A DNA stretch of 64,000 nucleotides. Origin: Cyclobacteriaceae bacterium (GTDB taxonomy: Bacteria; Bacteroidota; Bacteroidia; Cytophagales; Cyclobacteriaceae). Each line of letters begins with the position of its first letter. Position 1 is the first letter of the stretch. Under the pieces are notes generated by a model. It was given only the letters and a program-made list of their open reading frames with translations. It had not been told where the DNA came from and searched no databases. The position numbers and the translations under genes are program-made. Shown here one piece after another: positions 1 to 8,402 of this stretch. The DNA lies in contig JAGQYI010000047.1 in the NCBI GenBank assembly GCA_020436165.1, positions 62,001-126,000 on the forward strand. Reading direction: 5' to 3'.

Positions 1-1
1 T

Positions 2-1870
2 GATATTGTGGAGGTAGTTGGTGATTTTGTCAGCCTTAAGCGTAAAGGCCAAAATATGTGGGCCTGTTGTCCATTCCACAACGAAAAAACTCCCTCTTTT
101 TCAGTTTCTCCTGCTAAAGGATTTTACAAATGTTTTGGCTGTGGCAAAGCTGGAGATGCCATTGATTTTGTAATGGAAGTTGAAAAACTCAATTATGCAG
201 AAAGCTTAAAGTACCTGGCCAAAAAGTATGGGATCGAAGTAAAGGAAGAGGAGCTAACGGATGATGAAGCACAGCAGCAAAGTGAGCGAGAGAGTCTTTA
301 TATACTGCTTGGTGCTGCCAAGGAATATTATGAGAATCAGCTTTGGGAAACCAATGAAGGAAGATCGATAGGGCTTGGATATTTCAAGGAAAGGAAAATG
401 TCTGATGCCATTCTTAAAAAGTTTGAATTGGGTTATAGTCAGGACGTATGGGATGGGTTTATGCAGCATGCATTGAAGAACGGTCATACGGAGGAAATGC
501 TTGAAAAGGCAGGTTTGATTATTGTTAAAGCAGAAAAGAAATACGATCGCTTTAGAGGCCGAGTAATTTTCCCCATTCTCAACGTGTCGGGCAGGGTGGT
601 TGGTTTTGGTGCCCGGGCACTGAAAAAGGACGATAAACCCAAGTATATTAACTCGCCCGAAACCGTTGTTTACGTTAAAAACCAGATTTTATATGGACTT
701 TACCAGGCCAAGCAAGCCATTCGAACGGCAGAAAATTGTTACCTGGTAGAAGGCTACACAGATGTAACTTCTCTGCATGAAGCTGGCATCGAAAATGTAG
801 TTGCTTCTTCCGGAACTTCATTAACTGAAGGGCAGATCAAGCTTATACAGCGCTTTAGCCCAACCGTTACAGTTCTTTACGATGGTGATATGGCAGGTAT
901 CAAAGCCTCTCTAAGAGGAATTGATATGATCTTGGAACAAGGACTCAATGTACGGATAGTTTTATTGCCGGAAGGGGAAGATCCTGATAGCTATTCGAAG
1001 AAACTTGGCAGTGAAAGCTTCAAGACCTTTTTGAATGAAAACTCGCAGGATTTCATTCATTTTAAAACAGGTTTGCTTGCTCGTGAAGCTAGCAATGACC
1101 CTATCAAAAAGGCAGATTCAATAAAAGAAATAGTGGCCTCCATTGGAGTAATACCTGATTCTATTAAGCGTTCAGTTTACTTGAAAGAAGCAAGTGGGTT
1201 GCTTGAAATAGAGGAGCAAGTACTCGTTGGTGAGTTAAATAAAATCATTCGCAATAAGGCAAAAAAGACAAAATTTCAGGAAGATACCCACGAGGAAGCT
1301 ACTCAACTACAATCTTTGGAACAGGAAGTTAGTTGGGATCCAAAAGAGATAATAAAATACCAGGAACAGGAAAGTATTCGACTTTTACTGGAATACGCTC
1401 ATGTAGAACTTGATCAGGAAACATCGCTTCAAACATATTTGTTGAATGAATTGGAAGATGTAACCTTCTTTTCAGATATTCATACCGAAATATTAAACAA
1501 ATTCAGAGAGGAGCTTGCCGAGGGTAGAACAGCTACCGTTGATTATTTTGTTAAATTCGGTCGGCCTGAAGTGCGCAAAGCAGTTATTGATATTATCAGT
1601 CAGAAACATGAGGTAAGCCCTAAGTGGGGGAATAAATACAAAATATTTATTCCAAGTGAAAAGGATAAACTTCATTTGGAACATTCTGCACTTACCAATG
1701 TACTACGCCTAAAACAACGGGTTGTTAGAAAGCTGCTGGAAGACAATATTGAACGATTAAAAAGTGCCACTTCCGAAGAAGAGCAAACAGAAATACAAAG
1801 AATTCATGCAGAGCTGAAACGAACGGAAGCTGAGATTGCTTCTCAGCTTGGAAATGTTATTCTTAAGTAA
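2..1870 (+). CDS. dnaG: DNA primase DnaG (5' end cut by window edge)
   Basis: Synthesises RNA primers for DNA replication at the fork. The frame is open to the left edge (D-I-V precede the first in-frame GTG at 8), so that GTG is not the start; roughly 20 N-terminal residues are missing. Counting from the GTG codon, the CHC2 zinc finger uses C21, H24, C42 and C45. The TOPRIM catalytic core has EGYTD near residue 247 and DGDMAG near 291. The long acidic C-terminal part fits the helicase-binding region. About 620 residues are visible, near the usual full length. It is followed 76 bases later by ribBA, which appears to have its own promoter. Identity is secure. Confidence 0.97.
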   Translation, partial: DIVEVVGDFVSLKRKGQNMWACCPFHNEKTPSFSVSPAKGFYKCFGCGKAGDAIDFVMEVEKLNYAESLKYLAKKYGIEVKEEELTDDEAQQQSERESLYILLGAAKEYYENQLWETNEGRSIGLGYFKERKMSDAILKKFELGYSQDVWDGFMQHALKNGHTEEMLEKAGLIIVKAEKKYDRFRGRVIFPILNVSGRVVGFGARALKKDDKPKYINSPETVVYVKNQILYGLYQAKQAIRTAENCYLVEGYTDVTSLHEAGIENVVASSGTSLTEGQIKLIQRFSPTVTVLYDGDMAGIKASLRGIDMILEQGLNVRIVLLPEGEDPDSYSKKLGSESFKTFLNENSQDFIHFKTGLLAREASNDPIKKADSIKEIVASIGVIPDSIKRSVYLKEASGLLEIEEQVLVGELNKIIRNKAKKTKFQEDTHEEATQLQSLEQEVSWDPKEIIKYQEQESIRLLLEYAHVELDQETSLQTYLLNELEDVTFFSDIHTEILNKFREELAEGRTATVDYFVKFGRPEVRKAVIDIISQKHEVSPKWGNKYKIFIPSEKDKLHLEHSALTNVLRLKQRVVRKLLEDNIERLKSATSEEEQTEIQRIHAELKRTEAEIASQLGNVILK

Positions 1871-1914
1871 AAATGCCCAATTAACTAGGGTAAGGTAAAA
1901 CCGCAAGAACTGAT

Positions 1915-1922
1915 TAGTTTTG
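1915..1922 (+). promoter_or_regulatory. Probable -7 promoter element for ribBA
   Basis: TAGTTTTG matches the Bacteroidota -7 consensus TAnnTTTG and lies 25 bases before the ribBA start in a 76-base gap. No good -33 TTTG sits 19 bases upstream (TAAG is there instead), so the call rests on the -7 box alone. I see no FMN riboswitch in the gap, which is too short to hold one. Confidence 0.42.
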
Positions 1923-1946
1923 TATCTGTAATTAAATCAAGCAGCC

Positions 1947-3158
1947 ATGAGCAAATTAAACACCATAGAAGAAGGAATTGAAGCGATAAAAAAGGGAGAG
2001 GTAATAATTGTTGTGGATGACCAGGATAGGGAGAATGAAGGTGATTTTATTTGCGCTGCTGAACTGGTTACGCCCGAGATTGTAAATTTTATGGCTACTC
2101 ATGGAAGAGGGCTCATTTGTGCTCCGTTAGTGGAGGATCGTTGCGAAGAATTGCAATTGGATTTGATGGTAGGTAAGAATACGGCCCTTCACGAAACACC
2201 TTTCACAGTTTCAGTTGATTTAATTGGACATGGATGCACTACAGGAATTTCTGCAAGCGACAGGGCCAAGACCATACGGGCACTCGTTGATCCTAAAATT
2301 AAACCAGACGATCTGGGAAGGCCTGGGCACATATTTCCTTTAATGGCAAAAAGAGGTGGGGTTTTGCGAAGAGCAGGTCATACCGAAGCGGCAATTGATC
2401 TGGCTCGTATAGCCGGCCTTTCTCCTGCAGGTGTGCTTGTAGAAATAATGAACGAGGATGGTTCAATGGCCCGTCTTAACGATCTATATAAAGTGCGGGA
2501 TAAATTTGGGTTGAAGTTAATTTCAATTGAAGACCTTATTAACTACAGGTTGAAAGAAGAATCGCTGATAGAAAAGGGAATAACGGTGAAAATGCCCACC
2601 GAATATGGAGACTTTGATCTGACCTATTATATCCAAAAGAATACAGGTGAAACCCATCTTGCCATGACCAAAGGGAAATGGAAGAAGGGTGACCCTCTTC
2701 TGGTTCGAGTGCACTCATCTTGCGTAACAGGAGATATTTTTGGCTCCTGCCGGTGCGATTGTGGTCCGCAGCTACACGAAGCCCTGAGAATGGTAGATGA
2801 AGCTGGCCGGGGAGTTGTTTTGTATATGAACCAGGAAGGTAGAGGAATTGGATTGGTAAATAAGCTTAAAGCATATAAGCTTCAGGAAGAGGGTATGGAT
2901 ACGGTAGAAGCCAACCTTCATCTGGGCTTTAACATGGATAACAGGGACTATGGAGTTGGAGCGCAGATTTTATGCGATTTGGATGTAACTAAAATTAAGC
3001 TCATTTCGAATAATCCTAAAAAGCGAGCAGGTCTAATGGGTTATGGCCTGGAAATTGTAGAAACAGTACCCATCGAAATCCCTCCTAACAAACACAACGA
3101 AAAATATCTTCGTACCAAGAGGGATAAAATGGGGCATCAAATACTGAAAAAAGAATGA
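1947..3158 (+). CDS. ribBA: RibBA: DHBP synthase / GTP cyclohydrolase II
   Basis: Bifunctional cytoplasmic enzyme for the first steps of riboflavin synthesis. The N-terminal half (about 1-205) makes 3,4-dihydroxy-2-butanone 4-phosphate from ribulose 5-phosphate; the acidic motif [11 protein letters not shown] near residues 24-34 marks it. The C-terminal half opens GTP to the diaminopyrimidine precursor; its zinc cysteines follow the C-x10-C-x-C pattern near residues 258-271, and NQEGRGIGL follows. At 403 residues both domains are complete. The last codons overlap the next gene by four bases (ATGA), so a secreted protein of unknown function is translationally coupled to it. Confidence 0.97.
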   Translation: MSKLNTIEEGIEAIKKGEVIIVVDDQDRENEGDFICAAELVTPEIVNFMATHGRGLICAPLVEDRCEELQLDLMVGKNTALHETPFTVSVDLIGHGCTTGISASDRAKTIRALVDPKIKPDDLGRPGHIFPLMAKRGGVLRRAGHTEAAIDLARIAGLSPAGVLVEIMNEDGSMARLNDLYKVRDKFGLKLISIEDLINYRLKEESLIEKGITVKMPTEYGDFDLTYYIQKNTGETHLAMTKGKWKKGDPLLVRVHSSCVTGDIFGSCRCDCGPQLHEALRMVDEAGRGVVLYMNQEGRGIGLVNKLKAYKLQEEGMDTVEANLHLGFNMDNRDYGVGAQILCDLDVTKIKLISNNPKKRAGLMGYGLEIVETVPIEIPPNKHNEKYLRTKRDKMGHQILKKE

Positions 3159-3766
3159 AGCAAGCTCTTGTTTGGCTTTTGTTGATAACTTCATTTTTTG
3201 CCAAAGCCCAGGAGTTTCCATCTGACCTTTGGCATGAAGGATACCTTGTGCTTGTAAATGAAGATACGCTAACAGGAAAGTTAAAGTACAACCTTGAAAG
3301 GGATTTGGTTCAAGTAGAAACCTCTGACAAAACCTACACCTTTAGTGCACAAAAGATATTTTTCTTTCAAATTTTTGATCAAACCACAGATACCTATCGT
3401 CAATTTTATGTACTGCCCTATGCGCTGGTCAACCAATATGAGGCACCTGTAATTTTTGAGGTACTGTTTGAAGGTAAACTGACCTTGTTATGTCGTGAAG
3501 CAATAGTTATGAAGACCGAACATGACAACAACCCCTATCCTTACGGTTCGCGAATGTCGTATAGCAGAGAAGTACTGGAATACACATATTATTTTTTAGA
3601 TGATAAAGGAAACATACGAGAGTATTCTATGAAAAAGAAAGACTTGCTGAATGCGTTAAAGGATAGGGCAGGAAAAGTAAATGAGTTTATGAAGGTAAAC
3701 CATTTGCGTGCTGATAAACGACTTGACCTCATTCGGATAATTTCCTTTTACAACGGAATAATTTAA
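3155..3766 (+). CDS. Secreted protein of unknown function coupled to ribBA
   Basis: A 203-residue protein with a clear signal peptide ([19 protein letters not shown], cleavage after AQ). The mature part begins with a beta-rich stretch around '[18 protein letters not shown]', a pattern I recall from small uncharacterised Bacteroidota envelope proteins that start with a 'give a value in the source, display it' type beta domain. The C-terminal third is basic and likely helical. Its start overlaps the ribBA stop as ATGA, so the two are co-transcribed. No catalytic motif is visible and I do not assign a function; periplasmic or outer-membrane-associated location is inferred from the signal peptide. 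Confidence 0.75.
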   Translation: MKQALVWLLLITSFFAKAQEFPSDLWHEGYLVLVNEDTLTGKLKYNLERDLVQVETSDKTYTFSAQKIFFFQIFDQTTDTYRQFYVLPYALVNQYEAPVIFEVLFEGKLTLLCREAIVMKTEHDNNPYPYGSRMSYSREVLEYTYYFLDDKGNIREYSMKKKDLLNALKDRAGKVNEFMKVNHLRADKRLDLIRIISFYNGII

Positions 3767-3791
3767 TCGTTACTTACCGAAATTAACTTTG
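3762..3791 (+). promoter_or_regulatory. Probable promoter of surE
   Basis: A perfect -7 box TAACTTTG (3784-3791) has TTTA, one base off the -33 TTTG, 18 bases upstream (3762-3765, inside the preceding gene's stop region). Transcription would begin near 3798, giving a leader of about 80 bases before surE. Confidence 0.45.
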
Positions 3792-3880
3792 TTTTACCTT
3801 CGTGAAATGGGCATGGGGGTTCCTTCTTATTTCTCTACTTTTACACTCTGATTTTAGAGGCCGAAATAAATTTTTAAACT

Positions 3881-4651
3881 ATGGAAAAGCCATTAATTCT
3901 TGTTTCAAATGATGATGGAATTACTTCCAGAGGAATTCGAGTTTTAGTAGAAGCAATGCAAACCTTCGGAGAGGTGGTTGTGGTTGCACCAGATAGTCCT
4001 CAGTCCGGAATGGGGCATGCTATTACGATAGGAGATACTTTGCGATTGGAAAAGTCGGACATTTTTGGGGAAATTGCTGCTTATGAATGCACAGGTACAC
4101 CGGCCGATTGTGTCAAAATTGCTAAACACTATGTACTTAAAGACCGCAGACCCGATCTGGTAGTGAGTGGAATTAATCATGGAAGCAATACTTCTATAAG
4201 TGTGCTCTATTCCGGTACCATGTCTGCTGCAATTGAAGCCGCTTTAGAAGGCCTTCCGGCCATTGGTTTTTCTTTATGCGATTATTCATCGGAAGCTGAG
4301 TTAGAGCATGTAGTTCCTTATGTTCGCCAATTGGCAGCTGAAGCGCTTACAAAAGGTATGCCGAGAGGCGTGGCTCTTAATGTAAACTTCCCTCCAAAGA
4401 GAGAACAGCCTATTCAGGGAGTACGAGTATGTAAGCAAGCTAATGCTAAATGGCAGGAAGAATTTGACGAACGCTTTGATCCTTACGGCAGGAGGTATTT
4501 TTGGATGGCAGGTAATTTTGTAAATTTTGAAGAAGACGATAATAATGACGAGTGGGCTATTGCCAATAATTATGTTTCCGTTGTTCCCTGCCAGTACGAC
4601 CTTACCAGCCTTTCAGCTATTGAGGTGATATCTGATAGCTGGGAGTTTTAA
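3881..4651 (+). CDS. surE: 5'/3'-nucleotidase SurE
   Basis: Metal-dependent phosphatase acting on nucleoside monophosphates, a stationary-phase survival protein in other bacteria. The metal-binding NDDG motif is at residues 10-13, followed by the conserved DSPQSGMGH stretch near 38 and SGINHGSN near 93, all SurE hallmarks. At 256 residues it has the normal length. It stands alone: its promoter seems to lie in the 114-base gap upstream, and it converges on a minus-strand lipoprotein gene. A short frame starting at GTG 3802 ahead of it was judged not to be a gene. Confidence 0.95.
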   Translation: MEKPLILVSNDDGITSRGIRVLVEAMQTFGEVVVVAPDSPQSGMGHAITIGDTLRLEKSDIFGEIAAYECTGTPADCVKIAKHYVLKDRRPDLVVSGINHGSNTSISVLYSGTMSAAIEAALEGLPAIGFSLCDYSSEAELEHVVPYVRQLAAEALTKGMPRGVALNVNFPPKREQPIQGVRVCKQANAKWQEEFDERFDPYGRRYFWMAGNFVNFEEDDNNDEWAIANNYVSVVPCQYDLTSLSAIEVISDSWEF

Positions 4652-4655
4652 AATA

Positions 4656-4703
4656 GAATTATCTACTAGAAAACCTAAAGCATACTTTTAGAAAGGTAGA
4701 TTC
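4656..4703. terminator. Possible bidirectional terminator-like hairpin
   Basis: Between the convergent surE and lipoprotein genes, ATCTAC (4661-4666) pairs with GTAGAT (4696-4701), and inside it CTAAAG (4675-4680) pairs with TTTTAG (4686-4691, one wobble). There is no long T tract on either side, so it is only a weak terminator candidate. Confidence 0.3.
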
Positions 4704-4748
4704 TTGCAACGATTCTTATTAAGTAAAAAAAAGTCATCATAATTAAGC

Positions 4749-5348
4749 CTAATAATTCTTCAGTTTCAGTGAAATTGGTTCAGAACGTTGTATAGGAAGC
4801 CCTATTATTCCACTAAAACTTTCGCCATTCGGTATTTCCTTATCAATAATGTTATTTTCTTCTAAGTCTAAACGCAAGTTCGTATTCGATGTATTAGCAA
4901 CAATCATATTTCCAACCCCTATAACAAGACCGATCGGGATCGGAGTAACATTGCAGTCACTATTATTACAATTATAAAATGTTACCCACAGTAGTCCCCA
5001 AAGAAGGTATAAGGGAGATGGTTGTTTAATAGTTTCATAGATCAACTGAGTCTCCATTGGGAATACAAGTTTATTACTTACGAATAAGTCAACATCATTC
5101 TTAAAATTAATTGAACGACCTGTATTATTTTCAACTGTTATTGCAAGAAGCTTAATCCCTTTTTTGTTTGCCTTTTGACTATATTTTTTATTTCCACTTT
5201 CAGAAAGTAAATCATATTTAAATGAGTACGCTAATCCATCTTCCTCCAAAGTAGGAGTTATTTTGGACGTATATGACGAAATATGGTTATATGAACCAGC
5301 ACAAGAGAAAAGGGTCATTAATAATAAAATTGAAAAAAAGTTTTTCAT
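4749..5348 (-). CDS. Putative lipoprotein, unknown function
   Basis: A 199-residue protein. I chose the start MKNFFSILLLMTLFSCAG rather than an earlier in-frame codon because it gives a textbook lipoprotein signal with lipidated cysteine after LFS. The mature region contains a beta-sandwich-like stretch (conserved polar/hydrophobic alternation around 'VENNTGRSINFKNDVDLFV') and a later hydrophobic segment near 'YLLWGLLWVTFYNCNN' that could be a membrane-inserted or buried hairpin. No known domain recognised. The gene is more AT-rich than its neighbours and stands alone between convergent surE and a minus-strand pair, suggesting a lineage-specific insertion. Confidence 0.65.
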   Translation of the reverse strand: MKNFFSILLLMTLFSCAGSYNHISSYTSKITPTLEEDGLAYSFKYDLLSESGNKKYSQKANKKGIKLLAITVENNTGRSINFKNDVDLFVSNKLVFPMETQLIYETIKQPSPLYLLWGLLWVTFYNCNNSDCNVTPIPIGLVIGVGNMIVANTSNTNLRLDLEENNIIDKEIPNGESFSGIIGLPIQRSEPISLKLKNY

Positions 5349-5549
5349 GAGATGATGAATTTTAGATTGTGTTTTAAAAATGGCTAGAGTGAAAAATAAC
5401 CAATAGTGCAATAGTTGTAATTAAATATCTTTTGTGTAATAAAAATATCAATATTTAAAATTATTAAAACACTTTTTAGTTGATTTTATGATTGACATAA
5501 TTAATTTTCTAAGTAGAGTGTTTCTAAATTTAATTAACTAATGTCCTAA

Positions 5550-6047
5550 TTAATAAACTCTCGATATTGGTATCCAAAGCTCTTCCTCAGAATCAGTGCT
5601 TTCATTTTTGTATTTCTCCCCCATTAGAGCAAAATGGGGCCTATTATCTAAGGTATAACCGGAATTGGGCAACCATGTATTGAAAATGTACTGGTAGGCT
5701 GAGGCAGCTTGGCTTGCTTTTCCCTGGTAAACAAAAACAGCATAGAGTCCTTTAGGAATCACGAGTGGTTCAAGTCCCTCAGGAACAAAGTCGAAGTTAC
5801 TTACACGTACAGCCGCCCATTTTTCAAACGAGTTTGCAGGATCAAATTCCTTTAAAAAGTTTTGTGAGGGATATACCTCAACAGAATAAAGCTCGTTTCC
5901 AATAGCATTTTGAATTTTTGTTTTTTGAGGAATAAAGGATTGCCATAACTCCTTTGTTGTGTTATTTGAAAATGACATAACCATTTTCTTTCCTACCAGC
6001 TTGGTATCAGCGAGTGTCTCAATTCTTGGAGATTTAGTCTTTAACAT
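5550..6047 (-). CDS. GyrI-like / AraC effector-binding domain protein
   Basis: A 165-residue stand-alone ligand-binding domain. The layout (opening 'PRIETLADTKLVGKKM', central 'YAVFVYQG', late 'TWLPNSGY' and closing 'ELWIPI') matches the GyrI-like or effector-binding fold found at the C-terminus of AraC and MerR activators. No DNA-binding domain is attached, so it probably binds a small hydrophobic molecule or acts as a stand-alone hydrolase-like domain, as some family members do. It follows the secreted coiled-coil gene by 43 bases on the same strand, so the two may share a transcript, although the partner is exported and this one is cytoplasmic. Confidence 0.75.
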   Translation of the reverse strand: MLKTKSPRIETLADTKLVGKKMVMSFSNNTTKELWQSFIPQKTKIQNAIGNELYSVEVYPSQNFLKEFDPANSFEKWAAVRVSNFDFVPEGLEPLVIPKGLYAVFVYQGKASQAASAYQYIFNTWLPNSGYTLDNRPHFALMGEKYKNESTDSEEELWIPISRVY

Positions 6048-6090
6048 AGGCTTTGCATTCTCATTTGCGATTTTTATTGAAGCAAGTGCA

Positions 6091-6813
6091 CTAATTCTCT
6101 TTATCTGTAAGTTTTTTGAGTGTAGGTTGTTTTTCCTGGAGTCTTTTTTCTATTTCTTTTTCATGCTCCTCAAGTTTTTCATCTTCTTCTCTTTTGCCAC
6201 TTTTAGTTTTGGTAAAATTGTTTTGCTGCATTTGTTGGGCGAACTCATCAATACGCCTTATGAATGAATGGTTTTTTTGAAGAGCAGATTCTGAAAATTC
6301 GAATGTATAGTTAGCAAAATCTGCACGGATTTGCTTTTGCTTAGACAGCTTTTTCATTTTTTCCTGCCAGGAGGGAAGGCTTTCTTTTATCTGACCACCT
6401 TTTTCGTTTGGTTTTGTCGATGCATTATTCGATTCGCTTTCCACATTTTGCAAAGAATCACTGGTTTTATCTAATAGAGCTTTATGAGGTATTGGATTCT
6501 TGTCTACATTTCTTTGCTCTTCAAATCTTTCTCTATCAATAGCTCTCTTTTCCTGGTCAATAATTTTATCCATTTCCATGAGGATACTTTCTTTTAGCTG
6601 TTCCACTTGCAGGGTATCCTTTGTATTCAATGCAGATTCTAGTTGTCTGGCTTTTTTCTTAAGTACCACAGCTTTCTGTTCGATAGTGTTTCCTTCTTTT
6701 TGCCTGCTGTTTACAGTAGGTTTAGATTGAGGAGCCCTTTGAGGAGGAGGCACCTGGGATATTGATAATGTAGAAAGTAGCAAAAAGATACTGGTGTATA
6801 AATACTTTTTCAT
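6091..6813 (-). CDS. Secreted coiled-coil protein, unknown function
   Basis: A 240-residue exported protein: signal peptide MKKYLYTSIFLLLSTLSIS, then a proline-rich segment (VPPPQRAPQ) and long charged stretches rich in K, E and Q with heptad-like spacing, typical of coiled coils, from about residue 40 to the end. No catalytic motif or known domain seen. The composition suggests an extended periplasmic or surface helix. It is the first gene of a probable minus-strand pair with the effector-binding protein and is divergent from nhaD across a 308-base gap that holds palindromes. A structural or scaffolding role is only a guess. Confidence 0.62.
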   Translation of the reverse strand: MKKYLYTSIFLLLSTLSISQVPPPQRAPQSKPTVNSRQKEGNTIEQKAVVLKKKARQLESALNTKDTLQVEQLKESILMEMDKIIDQEKRAIDRERFEEQRNVDKNPIPHKALLDKTSDSLQNVESESNNASTKPNEKGGQIKESLPSWQEKMKKLSKQKQIRADFANYTFEFSESALQKNHSFIRRIDEFAQQMQQNNFTKTKSGKREEDEKLEEHEKEIEKRLQEKQPTLKKLTDKEN

Positions 6814-6941
6814 AGTTATGAATGAATAATTATAAGATGATTACAGCAGCCACAAGTTTACTCAAAACTTTTACCAAAGGGTGTTCCGGGAAAGAGAATT
6901 AAACTTCTTTAATTGGTTATTATAGATTGAAGAAGTGACCA

Positions 6942-6975
6942 ATAGTTTGGTGTTTTTCATGAGGTGCCAAACTAT
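6942..6975. repeat. 9-base perfect inverted repeat upstream of nhaD
   Basis: ATAGTTTGG (6942-6950) and CCAAACTAT (6967-6975) are exact reverse complements separated by 16 bases. It lies upstream of the nhaD promoter, so it is not in that transcript; it could be a protein-binding site. Confidence 0.5.
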
Positions 6976-7044
6976 GTTCTGTATTGCATTTAACATATTG
7001 AAAATCAATGATATAAATACCTTTAAACATAGATGTTGAAACAC

Positions 7045-7074
7045 TTTTTTCTTATGCCATAAGTACTACCTTTG
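7045..7074 (+). promoter_or_regulatory. nhaD promoter with palindrome in the spacer
   Basis: The -7 box TACCTTTG (7067-7074) is a perfect match; the -33 position holds TTT of a T run (7045-7050), a partial match. Between them CTTATG-C-CATAAG (7051-7063) is a 13-base palindrome, well placed for a repressor. Predicted start is near 7081, about 40 bases before the nhaD start codon. Confidence 0.6.
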
Positions 7075-7121
7075 CTCATGGTTTAAGGTTTTTTTTGTAA
7101 CTCATAAATCTATTTTTTGCC

Positions 7122-8402
7122 ATGTACCAAATAGAATCAATAGTTCTTATTGTCATCTTTTTAGCCGGTTTGGTAGCCATTACTTTTGAGAATAAACTGG
7201 AGGTTAATAAAAGCTGGATTGCCTTATTTATTGGTGCAATAATGTGGATAGTCATAGCTATTGGAGAAGATGAAAAGGCATTGGAAACAGCCATTATTCA
7301 TGAATCTGCAGAGATATTTGAATTGATAATTTTTTTGATGGGAGCCATGACCATTGTGGAAATGATGGGTCATTTCAGGTTTTTTAAATGGATAGAGAAT
7401 AAGCTACTTTCCTTTAATATTTCAAATAAGCAATTGTTCTGGATACTGGGCTTTACTTCCTTTTTTGCCTCTGGCTTGCTCGATAACCTTACGACAACGC
7501 TCGTAATGATTCAGATTGGAAGACATCTTTACATTAAAAAGGAGAATTTCACTTTGTATGTTATCAATGTAGTTATTGCAGCTAATGCAGGTGGAGCGAT
7601 GTCGCCTGTAGGAGATATAACAACCATTATGCTTTGGTTGTCAGGCAAATTCACCGCCTGGCAAATCGTTTTGTATGGATTTATCCCATCGGTTGTTGCT
7701 TGGGTTGTGCCTCAGATCATGCTTACCAGGCAAATAATACCGGAAAACAGAATAGGACGTGAGCCTAAAGAAGTACTGCCTTTGCAGTGGGGAATCATAT
7801 TTATAGGACTCTTTACATTTGGTTTTGCGGTTTTGGTTAATTTGTTCCATCTGCCCCCATTCATTGGTATTTTGCTTGGAATGGCTGCTGCAGCTATTGT
7901 AATTGACTATCGATTAAAACGGGGAACGTTAAAAAAACAAGCCGGACATATTGTTAACATTATTAAAACAATAGACATGGCAACCCTGAATTTTTTCATA
8001 GGTATTTTATTGGCAGTTGGCGCTTTGGGGCATCATGGAATCCTGGCTCAGGTAGCCAGTTTTATTTTTGGCGATAACCCCGGATCAAACCCAAACCTGA
8101 TAGTTACTGGTCATGTGACACTTGGTGTGATTTCATCAATACTTGATAACGTACCACTAACTGCGGCTGTAATTAAGATGCTGCCTGATGGAATTTCATA
8201 TAGTTATTGGGTTTTGCTGGCCATAACTGCCGGAACAGGTGGTAGTATTTTAGTAATTGGTTCTGCTGCGGGTGTTGCTGCAATGGGGCAGGTAAGAGAA
8301 CTCACTTTTATGGAATATTTTAAAAAGGGTACCTTCCCGGCTGTGGCTGGTTATGTGATGGCCGTGGCGGCATGGTATGTGGTTTTCTGCTGTCACCATT
8401 AA
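7122..8402 (+). CDS. nhaD: Na+/H+ antiporter NhaD
   Basis: Inner-membrane sodium/proton antiporter, used for sodium and pH homeostasis and often in marine or halophilic bacteria. The 426-residue protein has about 12 hydrophobic segments. The NhaD signature includes the acidic pair in 'IHESAEIFELIIFLMGAM' (residues about 65-82), 'LLDNLTTTLVM' near 126 and a second 'ILDNVPLTAA' near 345, the repeated helix-break motif of the ion transporter superfamily. The promoter upstream has a palindromic spacer. Its stop overlaps that of the convergent methyltransferase gene by four bases. Confidence 0.9.
   Translation: MYQIESIVLIVIFLAGLVAITFENKLEVNKSWIALFIGAIMWIVIAIGEDEKALETAIIHESAEIFELIIFLMGAMTIVEMMGHFRFFKWIENKLLSFNISNKQLFWILGFTSFFASGLLDNLTTTLVMIQIGRHLYIKKENFTLYVINVVIAANAGGAMSPVGDITTIMLWLSGKFTAWQIVLYGFIPSVVAWVVPQIMLTRQIIPENRIGREPKEVLPLQWGIIFIGLFTFGFAVLVNLFHLPPFIGILLGMAAAAIVIDYRLKRGTLKKQAGHIVNIIKTIDMATLNFFIGILLAVGALGHHGILAQVASFIFGDNPGSNPNLIVTGHVTLGVISSILDNVPLTAAVIKMLPDGISYSYWVLLAITAGTGGSILVIGSAAGVAAMGQVRELTFMEYFKKGTFPAVAGYVMAVAAWYVVFCCHH

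Larger units (their letters stand above)
6814..7121. other. 308-base divergent intergenic region upstream of nhaD
   Basis: No gene is visible here. The region is AT-rich and contains a 9-base inverted repeat (6942-6975), a short palindrome ATTGA-AAA-TCAAT (6997-7009), a near-match second -7 box (TACCTTTA, about 7016-7023), and the nhaD promoter with a 13-base palindrome in its spacer. It likely carries the control sites for nhaD and perhaps for the minus-strand coiled-coil gene. Confidence 0.55.

Noticed and set aside
8..10. GTG at position 8 as the dnaG start
   Set aside because: The frame continues upstream to the window edge with conserved DnaG residues (DIVEVV), so this codon is internal.
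1871..1946. FMN riboswitch ahead of ribBA
   Set aside because: The 76-base gap is too short and none of the conserved RFN segments is present.
3802..3912. Short GTG-started frame ahead of surE, possible leader peptide
   Set aside because: It runs through the surE start in another frame, has no coding signal, and begins at the end of a promoter region.
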